From: Dolomedes plantarius
Lineage: Eukaryota > Arthropoda > Arachnida > Araneae > Dolomedidae
Reading direction: 5' to 3'
Assembly (NCBI GenBank): GCA_907164885.2
Contig: OU015496.1
Span: forward strand, 139,968,685-140,032,684
DNA length: 64,000 nt
Position 1 is the first letter of the stretch. Every line of letters begins with the position of its first letter. Below are positions 13,601 to 28,372 of this stretch, piece after piece. A program made the position numbers and the translations under genes. The notes under the pieces were generated by a model that saw only the letters and a list, made by a program, of their open reading frames with translations, did no database searches and had not been told where the DNA came from.

Positions 13601-16600
13601 CTGACCAGGGCATATGTTGTATGGCACCCCAAGCCCACAGTCATGAAAGTGGGGATGGGCACCGCAGACCTTGGTCTACAGTGCTGAAAAGCAATTTGGA
13701 CTGTTGTGCCATGAGTTAGTTAGTATTTACTGAAAAAGTAGGTATTAATAATAAATGTATGTACTTGTTGTTGGAAAACTTTTTTTCTCTATTATCTTAT
13801 GTTTAGCCAACTTTTCTTCTTTCCTGTTGGTAAAGGCAAATCTTGTCTTATTAAAAAAAGAGGTAAATTTTTCTTATGACTTTATATCATAATTCAAATC
13901 ACATGCTTCAGCTAATGCCAGATGTGTTAGAATAATCTGTGCTACTATCTGATGCTAAGTTGGCAAGTTGAAAAATGGCTGTGTTATATGAAGGTTACCT
14001 ACCTCATAGCCTGCCATTAAGAAAATGTGTGCTATATTTGTTACATGCTAGAAAAATAAATTTAACATCTCATTTGTGTGCTTCCTAATAACCTATGTCT
14101 GTTGACAGCATAATCTAGGTCTGCAGTGATAACTTTATGTTTTACTGAGCCATACTTGTTATTTGTTAAACATGTACTGTTGTGCTGATATTTAGATTCC
14201 TGAACAGATTCCAATCCAACATGACACTCCAGCAAATTTAAATATATGTGTGAGATGTTTAATTGTATATTATTAATAATTATAATAATATAGGTGGCTT
14301 AGTATTGTTGTGCTGATATTTAGATTCCTGAACAGATTCCAATCCAACATGACACTCCAGCAAATTTAAATATATGTGTGAGATGTTTAATTGTATATTA
14401 TTAATAATTATAATAATATAGGTGGCTTAGTATTTTCTTTATTGGCTGATGGACCTTTAATTTTTTTAATAATAAAATGTAATACCTTTGTTTAAAACTT
14501 TTCCATTTTCTAAGCAATCTTATTTCTCTTCTTCATTCTGGTATCCCACGGTAATACGATACAAAATAGTTGCGCCATTTCGTTCAAGAAGCAAATGTCA
14601 TCAACCCAGGGATGGAAAACAGATATTGACATCTTTATGACTCCCCAAACATCGCAATTTTATCATTGTTTCTCAGAAAGTCTACCCCACACGTCGTAAT
14701 TACCACCCAGACCTTTTCCGAGAATTTTTCCCCGTGAGTTTGTTGATGTCTCGCGGCGGAAAGATACCGCGAAATCAACCAATGAGAAGCCAGGAAGAGA
14801 AGGTCTATTTTTCACGCGGAACAACAAAAGAGGCAAAGTGGCTGAGAAGATCCGAACGAACAAAAAGTGAGGAGGGATTCGAAAGGTGGAGACAGAGGAT
14901 GAAGATTCCATCTTGAGAGTCCCAGCGACGGTCTGAGGAGAGAGAATCCTGTTCCATTCACCGACAGCTATGGAGAGCAACATTCGCCTATAAATTTCCC
15001 CCCTTCTTTGGACATGTCCTATTCCCGAATTCTAAATCTTTCGACTTTCCTATCATGCCTTTGTTTCTAGATTTCTACTTCTTTTTTTTTAGACTGCAGT
15101 CATTTCGGTAAAGTACAATTTTAATTATGATTTTCGTTTTCCTTTTATTTTTGATTTAACTAAAGAATTTTTTTTTATAAGATAATGGGTTCATTAGCCA
15201 CCTAAATCAAATATAATTTCAGTCTATTTTTATTGTGATGTGTAATACTAGAATTTGTTTTATGTGATTAATTTTTTTTTATGGAATTGTGCCTTGTATG
15301 ACAGCTGGTTAGATATGTAGAAAACTTAATTTATGTTAAAATATAAATAAATTTTTGTAATTATTACCCCTAAAATTTGTGTCTCGTCCTTTCTTTAAAA
15401 GCGTAAGCTTAATGACTTTTATTTTGTTTAAATTTTCCTTTTCAGAGTAAAGTTAAGTTTCTCTTTCAGCTGTCGTTTTTCCCTTATTGAATCTGTCGTA
15501 GGTTATTGCGGTAATATTTTAAACTCTTAACTTTTGAGGTAATCACAACGCGCCTCATCTTAAATACTATTAAATTTACACCCTAATACTTAAACTCTAA
15601 TTAAACTTAAGTAATTGAATTAATATATATCATGATAAATTAAGTTAAACTTTTTCTAATGTCTGAATAAGAACAGGCATAACAGTACAGTATTGATTTT
15701 CGGAATTAAAGCTATGGCTTATTTGTATGCTCTGCTAGTTAATATGTTATGTTTCCCATGAGTCAATTTAAAATTTTGTGCTTGAATTTTTGCATTATAT
15801 TTTGGCTGTTTGGCATCTTATTGCACTATTCTAAGATTAGCTCATTTTGTATTTTCGTGTCTTTCATTTTATGAACTGTTAACTAACTTTTAAAAAAAAT
15901 TCCCTCTGTGTTAGAAATTTTATTAATATTAGTAACATATTTGATTGGTTTCAATCCAAAATAATTAAAGTGGCATCTTTTGCTTAGGAATATTTTGTGA
16001 AAAAAATTCTGCATGTAACTCATATACAAAAGAAATTTAAAATTTTAACAAAATTTTTAAACTATGATGTTATTAATTGCTTTGAAATTTGAAAATATTT
16101 GAAATACTTGAAATAATACTTTCATTTGATAATATATTTTTTTTTTGTATTAAACAGTGCCTGAATACTTTTTTTTTTAAATGCTTGAAACATGTCTGTG
16201 TAAGTAAGCTGCATACATCATATTTCATATTATATATTTTTAAATTTCAGAGCGAAGAGAAAATCGACGCTTAGATCTGGGATTATCTGGGCCTCTTACA
16301 CCTTCAGAAATTCTTTCCTATCTTCCAGCTGTGGATTCAAATTGTATTTGGTTATCTTTGGTATGTGAAAATTGTATCCTACAAAGAAAACTATTTTGGA
16401 TTGAACATTTAAACATTTACATGACATTTGTTTAACCTTTTATAATGAAAACTTAGGTTTGTTTGGAGTTAATTATTTTTTGTTTAAGATAAGAAACTTT
16501 TATTTTGTTTTAAAGAGTTTTGAAAAGCTGTAATATGTTAGTAATATGTCGTTTAAGCCCATTTGAACTTTCATTGTTTTTTCTACTTTAGTAATTTAAT

Positions 16601-19600
16601 CACATTCCCTCTTTTACTAAAAATATTTCTGTTAGCTGGAGGTGAAAGGCACAGAGTCCTTTTTTTACAAGTAGACTGTTTAGCATTTTGCTTACATAGT
16701 TTTGGCTATCTTTTCAGCGGTACAAAGTTCTAACTTGTACGCTAATATAGAAGCAACTTAGCCAGTTGGAAATGGCACTATGTCCAATCATTGTATCAAG
16801 GTAAAAAATATTAAGTGTATTTTAATTAGCTCTCCTGTAAGTTTCAATAATTGTGCTTTCTGCTTTTTACCTGTGGTACACATATTTGTACTATTTGAAT
16901 CTTTTTCCTTGAATATGTAATCTCAGAATGTAGAAAACAGGCAGTATAAATTTTTCATTTATACTGCCTGTTTTCTGTCTGCTAGGATGACATTTTCAAT
17001 TTTTAGCTTTAAATGTAGCTTAGCTTTAAATACTCTTCTTAGTAGACTAAAAGGGTATCTTGAAAAACTACAATTAACTAATTGGTTTGTTAGTTTTAAA
17101 TATAAAAAAGATTTGTTCTCATTAAAACTTAGGGGCTTTTTCACTTTTAAACCGTATGAATGTAAGTTGTAAAAGAGGTCTTTTGTCCTGTTTTTGCCAT
17201 TTTGTCATTCTTTCATGTTTAAATGAAAGACTAAAGAGATTTAAAGTTAAATTGAGGATTTTTTTTCCTAAATGCTTATTGATTTTTCTTTGTAGGGCAA
17301 GGAAGATTTTGGATATATATTTGAGTTTCAGTTTCAAGGACAATTTGGAAATGAACCAGCTGATTTATTTCCTATAAGAGCATTAGAAATATTAACTGCT
17401 GAAGTTACTCCTGTGCTTTCCATGCAATATAGGTAAGCAAATTGCAGATCACTTATAGCTTATCAAATAAGTCTAACTGATATGTATTTGATTCTTGAAA
17501 GATCTTAAGTGCTGTTCTATAGAATTTATGAAAGCTCATGAATGAATGAAAAAAATTATGGACTATGGATTTTCAAAGTTAAACATTCTACTGTTATACA
17601 TTTTTCTGGATTCAATTTAATTTGCAAAAAGAAAAAAAAAGGGCTTTTTTCGTCATCCATTAAAATTTGTAGTTTAGGTGTTTTATATTTTGAAAATCAG
17701 CATTATTAAGTTGAAAATTTTAGACCAATATTTTTAATTTTTGTAATGTTCTTTTTTTTTTCTTATTTTTCTTTTAAATACAATATATTTGATAGATGTT
17801 CTTTGGTTAAGCCGTTTAGTGTATGGGAAGATGCTGCTTATTTTATGTTTATGTCTGTTTGATGATCGTGTCCTTGATTTTACTGAGTGTAGTAGAATGG
17901 ACTCCAACATTTCAGAGGTCACTAGTAAGGGAATGAGGGGGAGAGGGGGTAAGGCAGCATGGGAGGTGGCAACAGTTTGGGTGAATATTCTAGTTGTCAG
18001 TAAACACCATGGGTTGTTCCAGTGCACATCATGGTTTTGTTATTGAGGCATTCTTTAAAAACAACATTCTGTAAATGTGCCACAGAGGGCATGTAGGATG
18101 CACTTTGGGCTCTATGCAAATGATGTCATTCCTTATCAAAACAAAATCCTGTGATAGGTTTCAAACGTGAGAGCAAGTGAGAAAATGCAGTATCAAGGAA
18201 TGCAAGGAAACTAAGTGGTCAAACTTGGAACATTAGAATACCTGAAAATGCGCAACAAGTGAGTCTGCTTTTCGGGAGGAAGTTGCCATCATTCCTCCAT
18301 AGAGGACCAATAGAGTGATGGAAAACTTTAAAGACTGGCTTCGGCAGTGCATCACAAACAGTGGGTGTCATTTGAGTGATGTTATTTTCAAAACCTCGCA
18401 TAAAAAATCTTGATTGTTAGTCATTTTCAAAAATCTAAAGTAAATTTAAAGTAAGTCTAACTGTAAATTTTTTATTTTTATTTTTTTATTATTACCCTTT
18501 GAAATGTTGGAGTCCATTCTGCCACACTCTATAATTTTTCATTTAGACTTTTCTGCTCCTACAGAATCTAGTCAAGTATTTAAGATAGAGAAATCCAACC
18601 CATTATCACTGTGTTTTGTTCTGAGAAAAAATATTAAATTTGAAACATAATTTTTGTTCCTTTAAATGGTTTTATTAAATTTCTCATTTGTTATTCAATT
18701 GGGAATGTTTTTCTTCTTTTTCGAAACTATAAATTTTTCTATTGAACTCAATCATTTAAATTCTCTAATTTCCTTTTATGAATATTCAATTTTAAATAGA
18801 TCTCTGTAAATTAAATCTCTGTAAATTATGGGATTCCCTTAAGTTAAAAAAAAAAAGTGCAAGTAACATCATGTGAGCACAGAAATTTTTTAAAAGTAAT
18901 TTGTTTGTTAGTTTTCTTATAATGATACTTTTAACAAGCTGAGATTGAATTCTTATTGATAATTAACTTTAAAAGAATTAATATTTAAAAGTTCAAAGAA
19001 TTTTTTTTTTCCTTAGAGGACTTAGAATTTCTCACTATACATTAGAATTAGTGCTAAAGTATTTTTGCTCTTTCTTAATGTTTTTCACTCATTACATAAT
19101 ATAAATTGTTGAATTGTTTAATGCTCTTCTTATATATAATGTCATTGTACGTTTAAGTTTTTCTTTTTAATAATGAAACTTTAACATTCTTGCCTACTGG
19201 TTTAATGTTTTTAAGAGAAGTTATTTTCATCATGTAAGTTATATATACTTGTCATAAAGAGTTTTATCTATAGAAATATATTGTATATTTGACTGTTATA
19301 TTGTATATTCAACATTTATATTATATATTTGACTTTTTAAAATATATTATATTGTATTGAGAATACAATGGATCATATATATTGATGTACTGCTTAATGG
19401 CTGCTAAAGAATTGACTTAATTCCCTGGAATTCAATTTTAATATAATTTTTCAACAGGTTTCCATTATTACTGTTGGAGCAGGATTAGAGTCTAAAAGTT
19501 TTACTTATTTCATAAATAATTTTCAGTGCATAAAATATGCAATGCAATGCATGTTCTTATATTGTTAAAATTGGATTTTTACTGTAATGTGTTGTATATA

Positions 19601-22600
19601 TGATTTAACAGGATGAAATTTTCAAGTGAAAATCAAAATTGCTTATAGTGTAAGTGCAGGAAAATTTAACATAAAGTGTAACTGAAGTTGATCTAAAAAA
19701 GGTTTATTGAAACAAAAATGGGTCTAATACAGAGGAGGGCAATTGTTTTGGCCCAGGGGCCACTTTGTGTAAGCGGAGGTTAGCAGAGGGCCAGACCTTT
19801 TAAAATTATTGCATTTATTATAACTTTGCATTTCAGAAAAAGTATTAATTGTATCATAAAAATCAATAAATATAAATAAAATAAAATATTCACAGTTTTT
19901 CTGGTTGTCTTGGAGATTTTGCTGTCTTTTTCTGGCTGTCTGGTTTTTTCTTGGTGTCTGGCAGGCCACAAAAAAATCTGTTAGCAGGCTGCGATTTGCC
20001 CACCCCTGGTCTAATATATACAAAATTTACCAGCACTTGTGGTTTTTGTCAGTTGTAGATAATTTTTATTGTTCTGTTTGCATGTCAGTCTCATTTTATT
20101 TCTGGTGCCATATATTATTTTATCTTTTTTTCATTATTTTGAGTGTTTGTATTTTCTTTCTCACACATGTCAACATGTATGTATATAACAGAAAGTGAGG
20201 AAAATAATCTGTTTTTAAGAATCTGACTGTGATTTAGAAATTTCTCTCCTTTGTAGCCCATGTGGAAAATTTATATTCATGGGACTGCAAGATGGCTCAC
20301 TTAATATATGTTATTTAGAAAATGCATTCATGCCTGCTTCAGGTTATGATTTTGCAAACTATCAAATTCATGATAGTGACATGGGTGCTATAAACCATGT
20401 AGCAGTATCTCCTGAAGGAAGGTAAAACTTTTCCTCTACTTTTGTCTTAGTTCGTACTTATTTATTTGTATATTTATAACAGTTTAAGATAGAAGGAAAA
20501 AGTGCTTGTTCTCAAGTTTTACATCCAGTAAAATTTGGGAGCAGGTTAAATGAATATGTAATAGAGCATTTTATTTAATTTAGACCTAGAAATTTAAGTT
20601 ATGAAAATTGTATGAAAACACAGGATATATATATATATATATATTTTCAAAGATATGGAAGTGAAAAGTAAACAATAGCTTAAATATTAGCTTTTTTTTT
20701 TGTGCAGTTTCTTTTAAGGATGGAACTCAAGAATATTCTCATGGTAGAAACTGGAACAAACTGTTATAGAAATGTTTTAATAAATTAGGAATTAGAAATA
20801 ATTCTTTGGTTATTTTTCATTAAGAATTATTGTATACATCATTTTCAGTCACTCAATGGAAATCTTTTTTGTGTGTGTTCTAAGAAACACTTTTTTTGGG
20901 TGTGTGCTTTGACCAATCAAATATTAGTGTGTTGGAAGTGAACTGGGGAGACATTATCAAAATATCCCTCAATAAAATTCTTTGAAATATTTTCATGAGA
21001 GTTAAAGAATATTTTCAAAGTCATTAACATTGTGATTATATAAGTATATTTCATAAATATACTTGTTATGTATGGTTGTGAAGCAACAGTATTTTTCCTA
21101 AGTAGAGATGTAAATTTATCAATAAATATTGCTTAACATTCTTGGCTTAAGATCCTTGTAAATTTTTTAGATATATTTTTCAATATCAGTAAATTACAAG
21201 TATTTTCAAAATATTCTAACTCTTTTGATAGCAGTTATAGCATATATTTAAAAAGTATTTTATATAACTATTGTGAACTGGAAAAGTTATGTTGTAAATA
21301 CTTTTTATACAGCTTTATTACTACTGCTGGATGTGATGGAAATATATTGACATTTAACTTCAAATTGTTTGATTATAAGAGCATTGAAGAATATGGAGAA
21401 AAACCGAGTCTTATGGATGTATGTTTTTTTATGTGCTGGAAAAAACTCTGTTGTAAATAATTGAAGAATTTAATATAAATTTATGAAGATTTAATTTCAT
21501 TCATAACTAAGTTTATTTATTAATATGACTATATAAATGCTGATATGATATTTTTAATGATAATATAAATATTGTTTTATGCACCCCAAATATATTTGTT
21601 ACTACTGTATTATATGTTACTGGTTTTATAAATTTATTGCTACAAAAGCAATGATTGGCTGTTTAATATTTTTAACTTGTTAATGATTTTTCTTTATAAA
21701 CATAATTTATTATATGACTAGAAATGATAAACTGATCAAGAATTGTCATTTAAAAAAAATAGAGATGGGAAAGTCTAATTAATGTAGAGGTTCATTCCAG
21801 ATTAATTTCGTAAAAGAGCTGAATGCCCCAGTGCAGGGGAGGGCAATTGTTTTAGCCCGGGGGCCACTTTGTGTAAGCAGAGATTAGCAGAGGGCCGCAC
21901 CTTTTTAAAATTATTGCATTTATTAATTAACTTTGCATTTCAGAAAAGGTATAAATTATATCATAAAAATCAATAAATATAAATAAAATAAAATATTGGC
22001 AATTTTTCTGGCTGTCCAGATTTTTCTGGGTGTTTTGGCGGGCCACAAAAAAATCTGTAGCAGGCCGCATGTGGCCTACGGGCCACTATTTACCCACCCC
22101 TGCCCCAGTGTATTACTTAGGGGATGGTTAGAATAGGCATATGGAGACATTGGGACAGAGAGTAGTTCTCTAAATATGGAATTATTGAAGTTAAGAGTCT
22201 GATCTAGAGACCAAAACATGAAGAAAGAGGAATTTGTTATTAACCTCAATTTCAAAAGTAAATTGGATATGAGGATCAAAAGAATTACCAATATTTAAGA
22301 AAGAAGATAGATAAAATGGATTATCAACAAGAATAAAAAGACAAGAAGTTCTGTTTTAATGTTGGTTGAGGTATGTTGATAACATATTCATGAGAATTAA
22401 TGTAACTGCTTACACAAATCTAACGTTATGTTTACTGTCATGAATATGGTATTCATCAGAGAGAATATTCAGGAACATGAGCATTGCTCCACTAATATTA
22501 AACAAGATATAACACTGGTCAAATACTAACACATTGTTTAGACACACAAATAATAATTTTTCTTTGAAAATAGATAATTCCTTTTTTTTACTTTGTATTG

Positions 22601-25600
22601 CATTTTTTTTATCATTTTAAAAATGGGAAATAAGAGTAAATGTGTGGGGTAATATTTTCATAATACCCTTTGGAAGTTGGCTTTTAAGTTTGCTAGGATT
22701 TGTATCAAACATTGCCATAAAAAATTTCCTGAATTTCTGTCATTTTTCCATGATAAAATTATTCTCTTTGTTATGTGTGCATTTCAGTAATTGTATTCTG
22801 GTGTGAAGGTTTATTAAAATCCTCAAAACTCATAGTATTTTCCCTCTGAAAATATTGTGTTTGTAATAAGTATTTTTGTGTCACTAAGACTTTTATTGAA
22901 AAATATTCATAATCTATATATATAAAACACTTTCGTGACTAACAGATAATGCACAGACCCAAACTGCTGGACCTAAAGAGCTGAAATTTTGCATGATGAT
23001 TCCTCTTGTAGTTTAGGGGTGTACTAAGAAAGATTTTTAAAAACTTCTTCTTAGATTTTTTTAAATTAAAATTTTAAGCTTTTTTGTAACATTTTTTAAA
23101 ATTTGCATTAAAAATAATAATCTGAGGGTTATAAAATTTATATCACAAGTAAGATCATAAAAATTCCTTTAAAATGAAATCTTTTCGAATCTTTACCTCC
23201 ATTTTCTGATTTTTGGTGAATTTTTAAAGATTTATTTTTAGAATTTAATTTATTAAATGCTGATCAAATGGTTTCTTTTCTTTTTGTGATACTTTAAATT
23301 AATTTTGCGTAACGTGCATAACAATAAAATAAATTGACAAAAAAATATTAAAATACAGTAAAAGATAAAATATAACCACTAGACTAATTGATATGGAAGT
23401 TTTTAAAGAATTTAATTCAAATTAGTATGTTTTATGGATATTAAATTAAACCTGTAAATAAAACAGTTTCGTGACTGACTGACAGACCTCACACAGACCC
23501 AACCACTGGACCTGAAGGGCTGAAATTTTGATAGTCAATAGACACTGGCTGTAATTCAGAAGATGCCACTGACTATCCAGTAGAGTTTTTAAATTCCCTT
23601 AAACCACCGGGTCTTCCATACCAAGCTCTCTTTGCGGAAGGGGACACCTGTAATGCTCCTTCGGAATTTAAAACCACCAAAATTGTATAATGGCACTAGA
23701 TTACAAGTCAAAGCTCTGCATAAAAATTTAATTGAAGCCATTATTTTAATCAGGTGTGCTCAAGGAGAAAAAGTGTTTGTGCCACGCATTCCTCTAATAC
23801 CCAGTGACCTCCCCTTTGACTTTAAGAGACTGCAATTTCTCTTTAAAGTATGCTTCACCATGACGATAAATAAGTCTGAAGGCCAAACTTTAAATTATGC
23901 TGGCATAGATTTAAGGGAAAATTGTTTCTCCCATGGTCGGTTTTACGTAGCTTTCTCATGCGTAAGTTCGCAGACAAGCCTGGTAATATTAGTTCCGCTC
24001 AATGAAGAAACAAAAAATATTGTTTATAAGGAAATCCTCTAAAAAGCAATTTCATTACTTTTTCATTGTAATTATTCTAAAATGTATTCTGTAGCGAAGC
24101 ACGGGTATTCAGCTAGTGTGTAATAAAATTGTGGGGAAAGTCATGTTAATTTACTCTATCACATTTGAGTAAATTAACACGACTTTCAGACCAATGAAGG
24201 TCGAATAATTATTCTTAATGAATTTCAGACCAATGAAGTCGAGGATATACCTCCAGAGAAACTCTCTGTGGAAGATGAGTTGAAAAAGGAAGTGAATGAA
24301 AAATATCAACAGATGAAAGAAGAAAGAAAATGCACTCTTGGAGCACTAAAAGAAGAATATTTGACTCTGATTAATCAGTTCACTGAATATTCAAATTTAT
24401 GTGATGAGTCTCTGAAGGATCTTAAAAATATACCAGAAGAATTAAAAATATATCCTGAGGTACATTGTAAAACTACTATTATATTGGTAATTTTTAATTT
24501 TTAAAGCTGATATTTAGAGATGGATGTTTTTTCTCATAGGTTATTGAAGGTGGAGTGATAATATTGTTAGAAAGATTTGTAATAGCATGATTTTGCATGT
24601 TTTTGAAAGAAAATTTCTTCTAATGCATTATTAGCAGCTATTTTTATATTCTTATTAACTTTTGGGGCTTATTAATCACAAAATTAATCTTCAAATAGCT
24701 ACTAATTTCTTACTTTTAAGATAAATGTATAGATTAAGATTAATTTACACAGATGTAATTGTCACTTTTCATTCATTACTGTTTTAATTTGAATGTTGAT
24801 GAAAGTTGTAAAAAAAGTAATTTATGTACCAGTTATCGTTTGAATTCCTAAAAAGAGATAGATACATACTGCGATATAAAAATGCTTTTACTATAAATAT
24901 TTATCCCATTTCATAATATTTATCTAATACAATGTTCTGATTTGTATTTAGAATTTCAGTGTTCCATCAGTAGCTGTTGAAATGTTTTCTAAGACCACCA
25001 AAATATTAATAGAAGATATTAAAAATGAGTTTGAAATAGATTTATTAAAGGCTACTTTACTGTATGAAAAATACTTCAAATGGTTTGTATATGCAAATTT
25101 TATAATTTTTTAAGATTGTTTTTTATGTATTTTTATTTATTACATTACTTTCATAATAATCAATCTAAAATTTACTTCAGTTTAATTCTTTCTGCTTTGT
25201 AGTGAAAGTTAATTTTTTAACTCTATAATTATAGATCACCTGCGTAATTCTACTATTTTTTGCTAAATTATGATGAGAATGAATTGTATGATAGAGCATA
25301 AGGAACATTAACAATAACAACTGATAGTTACTTAAAATCACAGCTCAAAGGCAAGATAATTATAAATTATAAATTAAGAGCTTTTCTTTCTGTCATTCTT
25401 AATTAATTTTGATGCTTGCATCAAAGATATTTTCAGATAATAAACATTAAGTTATATTGTAACCATTGGAAGGCTTGTAGGCTTGTGCCTTTTGTCTCTT
25501 TCTCAAGTTTATAATTTTTGCTTTAAATCTTTTTAATCTCATGCATGGATATAAGTTGTTGCATTGTATTATAAAAAGAAAAGTTAATAAAGAAAATTAT

Positions 25601-28280
25601 GCATTGCAAAAGACCTGTGATAAAAAAAAAAATCTGGAAAGAAGCTCAAACATTTTTAGCAATATTATCCCTGTTGTTATTTATTAATAGTTTAATTAAT
25701 TTTTGACATTATGAATAATATTCCTAATTTGAAATTACAGCTACCAATTAAAATATACCTAATTTTACTAATGTTAAAACAAGTTATTTTGATTAGTTTG
25801 GTAGTTCTGGCAAGTTGTGAAATAGAAGGGGGGGGGAGAAAATCCAATTTGTCCCTTCTGTATAGATGGTTCTAAATAATAGATATATGTATATGCTGGG
25901 GGCGATGGGTATGCTGGAGATGTAGATATCTTTTCATAAATGACCATTTCCATGAGGGCATGATCCACGCATTTTTTTCATCTTCACTCTAAATTTTGTA
26001 CTTTAATTCATGATAGATGATGGTTCGTTCTACTGTGGGCTAGATGACTGCACTTTGTGAAGCTCATGCAAAAATTTAGAGAAATTCTACATTTGGAATT
26101 ATTTTCACTCCAACAATCTTACTATCATCTATGCTATGGTTATGGGCCCTTGACAAGCAAAAAAAAAAATAAAAAATTGTAGTCTCTTCTAACAAAACTA
26201 CCGTGGGTTATTAACCCCTTGACATCCAGGACATACGATGTGTACATCCAGATTTTATTGTAGAGGACTACCAGACATACAGCGTGTATGTCCTGTTTTA
26301 TTCATATCTGAGCTGTCGTTTTTCTTTTTCTGGTAAGGTTCTCCCTTTTCCGAACAGACATCTGGTCATGTTAGACTGGTCACTCTTCATTTCATAACTT
26401 TGACTAGGTGAGGAGGTAGGATCAGTCAGAACTTAGGCGTTGCACACACTTGTGAAGTAGGGTGTTTCGTTTTCTTTGTATTAAAATTTCAATGTATTTT
26501 GTAATGCGGGAAAGTTTTTTATTGTGCTTATTACACTATCAAGATGGAATGTGAGAGTAACAGTAGGGATGATTACAGATATGAGGCAAAAGAGGAGGAG
26601 GAATACAACACCTACATTACTGGCATATACAAGTGCAATACAACACATACATTACTGGCACATTGTGTACCAACAGTTATATTTTTATGTATTTTTTTCT
26701 CTTTTTTCTTGCTTGATTATAAATAAATAGCAAATAACAACAATATTCTCAGTTCATTTCATGTTGAATATGAAAATACAAATTTACACAAAATGGTAGT
26801 ATATACGTACGTACTTGAAAAAAGCGGTCTGGGTGTCAAGGGTTTAACATAGGATTGCTTATCGTTGCTTACCTCTCTTTTTTTTATAATAAAATTCTTA
26901 CATACGTAGAGAAGGATGAGTGATAACCCTATTCAGAATAGATCAATAGTAAGGAAAATAAGTTACATATATCTACTCTGCCACTCTTGATTTATATTTA
27001 TTTGTGACGACGGTCTTAGCGTCATAAATTTTGCTTTACCACAGACTGTTATGGAGGAATGTAATCCTACATTAAAACTTAGGCCCATGGAAGCTGTTAT
27101 TACTGCATAATTGTTGGAGTACTAATAATTTTTAAAAAATTTATTTCTATGAAATATGTTTGAGTGGTTAAGTAATATGCTTTATATTTTATAGTTTTAA
27201 ATCACGAGTGAAGCAAGAAAAATTTTCAGTTGAATGCAGCAATGAAAATGTTATTCTGTCAACTTTTCGGGGTTGTGAATTTCCCCTTAATACAGATGAT
27301 TTCCAGTTAATCAGCTATCCAAAGATGCATAAACCTAAAGAGATTGATGAAGGCTTAACTAATGGTAAAGTTTCTATTTATATTAAAGTTTGATGGAAGT
27401 ATATTCTGTAACTTCTTTTAATTCCTAGAGTAATATCTTATTTTTCAGATAAATTCATTCTTACACAGTTTTATTATTTGCTAACTAAACTAAAATTAAG
27501 CCTAATTAAAATAACTAAAATTAACAAATATCCTGTAATGTGAGTGTATAATTTTTTATTTTTTTTTTTAATTGTAAACTCATTAAACTTTTTGTAATAC
27601 TTTATATATCCAAGAGGTATATATACATAAGACAGTAAATAAAGTTGCATTAAATGTTTTTATCATCATCAGAAATGCTTATTTATTGATTTAAGAGTAA
27701 AATTTATATCATATAATAATAAGTTTGACACTGATCAAGGTCTTCTATTCAAAATTATATCTATTTTAGGAAAAAAGAAAAAAGAGAAAGTAAATGAGGA
27801 AAAATTAAAACTGGAACACGAATTGGCTCAAACTTGTAAAACTATTATAGATTATCCAAGTGATACCCCTGTCTCAGACCTGATATCAAAGTATAACCGA
27901 AGAAAAGAACAACATATACAGAAGTTGAAAGAAGTAATTTATTTTTTTATTGAAAACTTGAGATAAGAAGCTATTGTTGAGTGAAGGTGCAACTGTTGTA
28001 TGATATATTTATACTGTAATTTCCTGCCTATAATCCATAGTTGAATATTTTGCTGAGAAATATTTTTTTTTTTCCTCCCATAATCTGCAGTGGTGTCTTA
28101 TCCACAGAGGTTTGAACACCTGTTCACCTGCTTCTTTTCAATACACCCTGTAACATTAAATTGAAGTGCCATTTGATGAAGCAACTAAAGCATTTAACTT
28201 TAATTTAGATTAAAGCATTTAACAAGATATACTAAATATAATCATCATGAATAATTTTAAATTCTCAAAGGCATTTAGAG

Positions 28281-28372
<92 letters not shown>

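Noticed and set aside
13427..13722. Functional tRNA gene
   Set aside because: Has only A- and B-box-like parts, no cloverleaf, a long unrelated body and a target duplication, so it is a SINE.
14663..14983. Opposed open frames in the CpG-rich island
   Set aside because: Both strands are open because of composition; no domain or splice context supports either.
24136..24187. Helitron terminal hairpin
   Set aside because: The Helitron CTAG end lies 20 bp before it; a Helitron hairpin should precede the CTAG, so this stem is outside the element.
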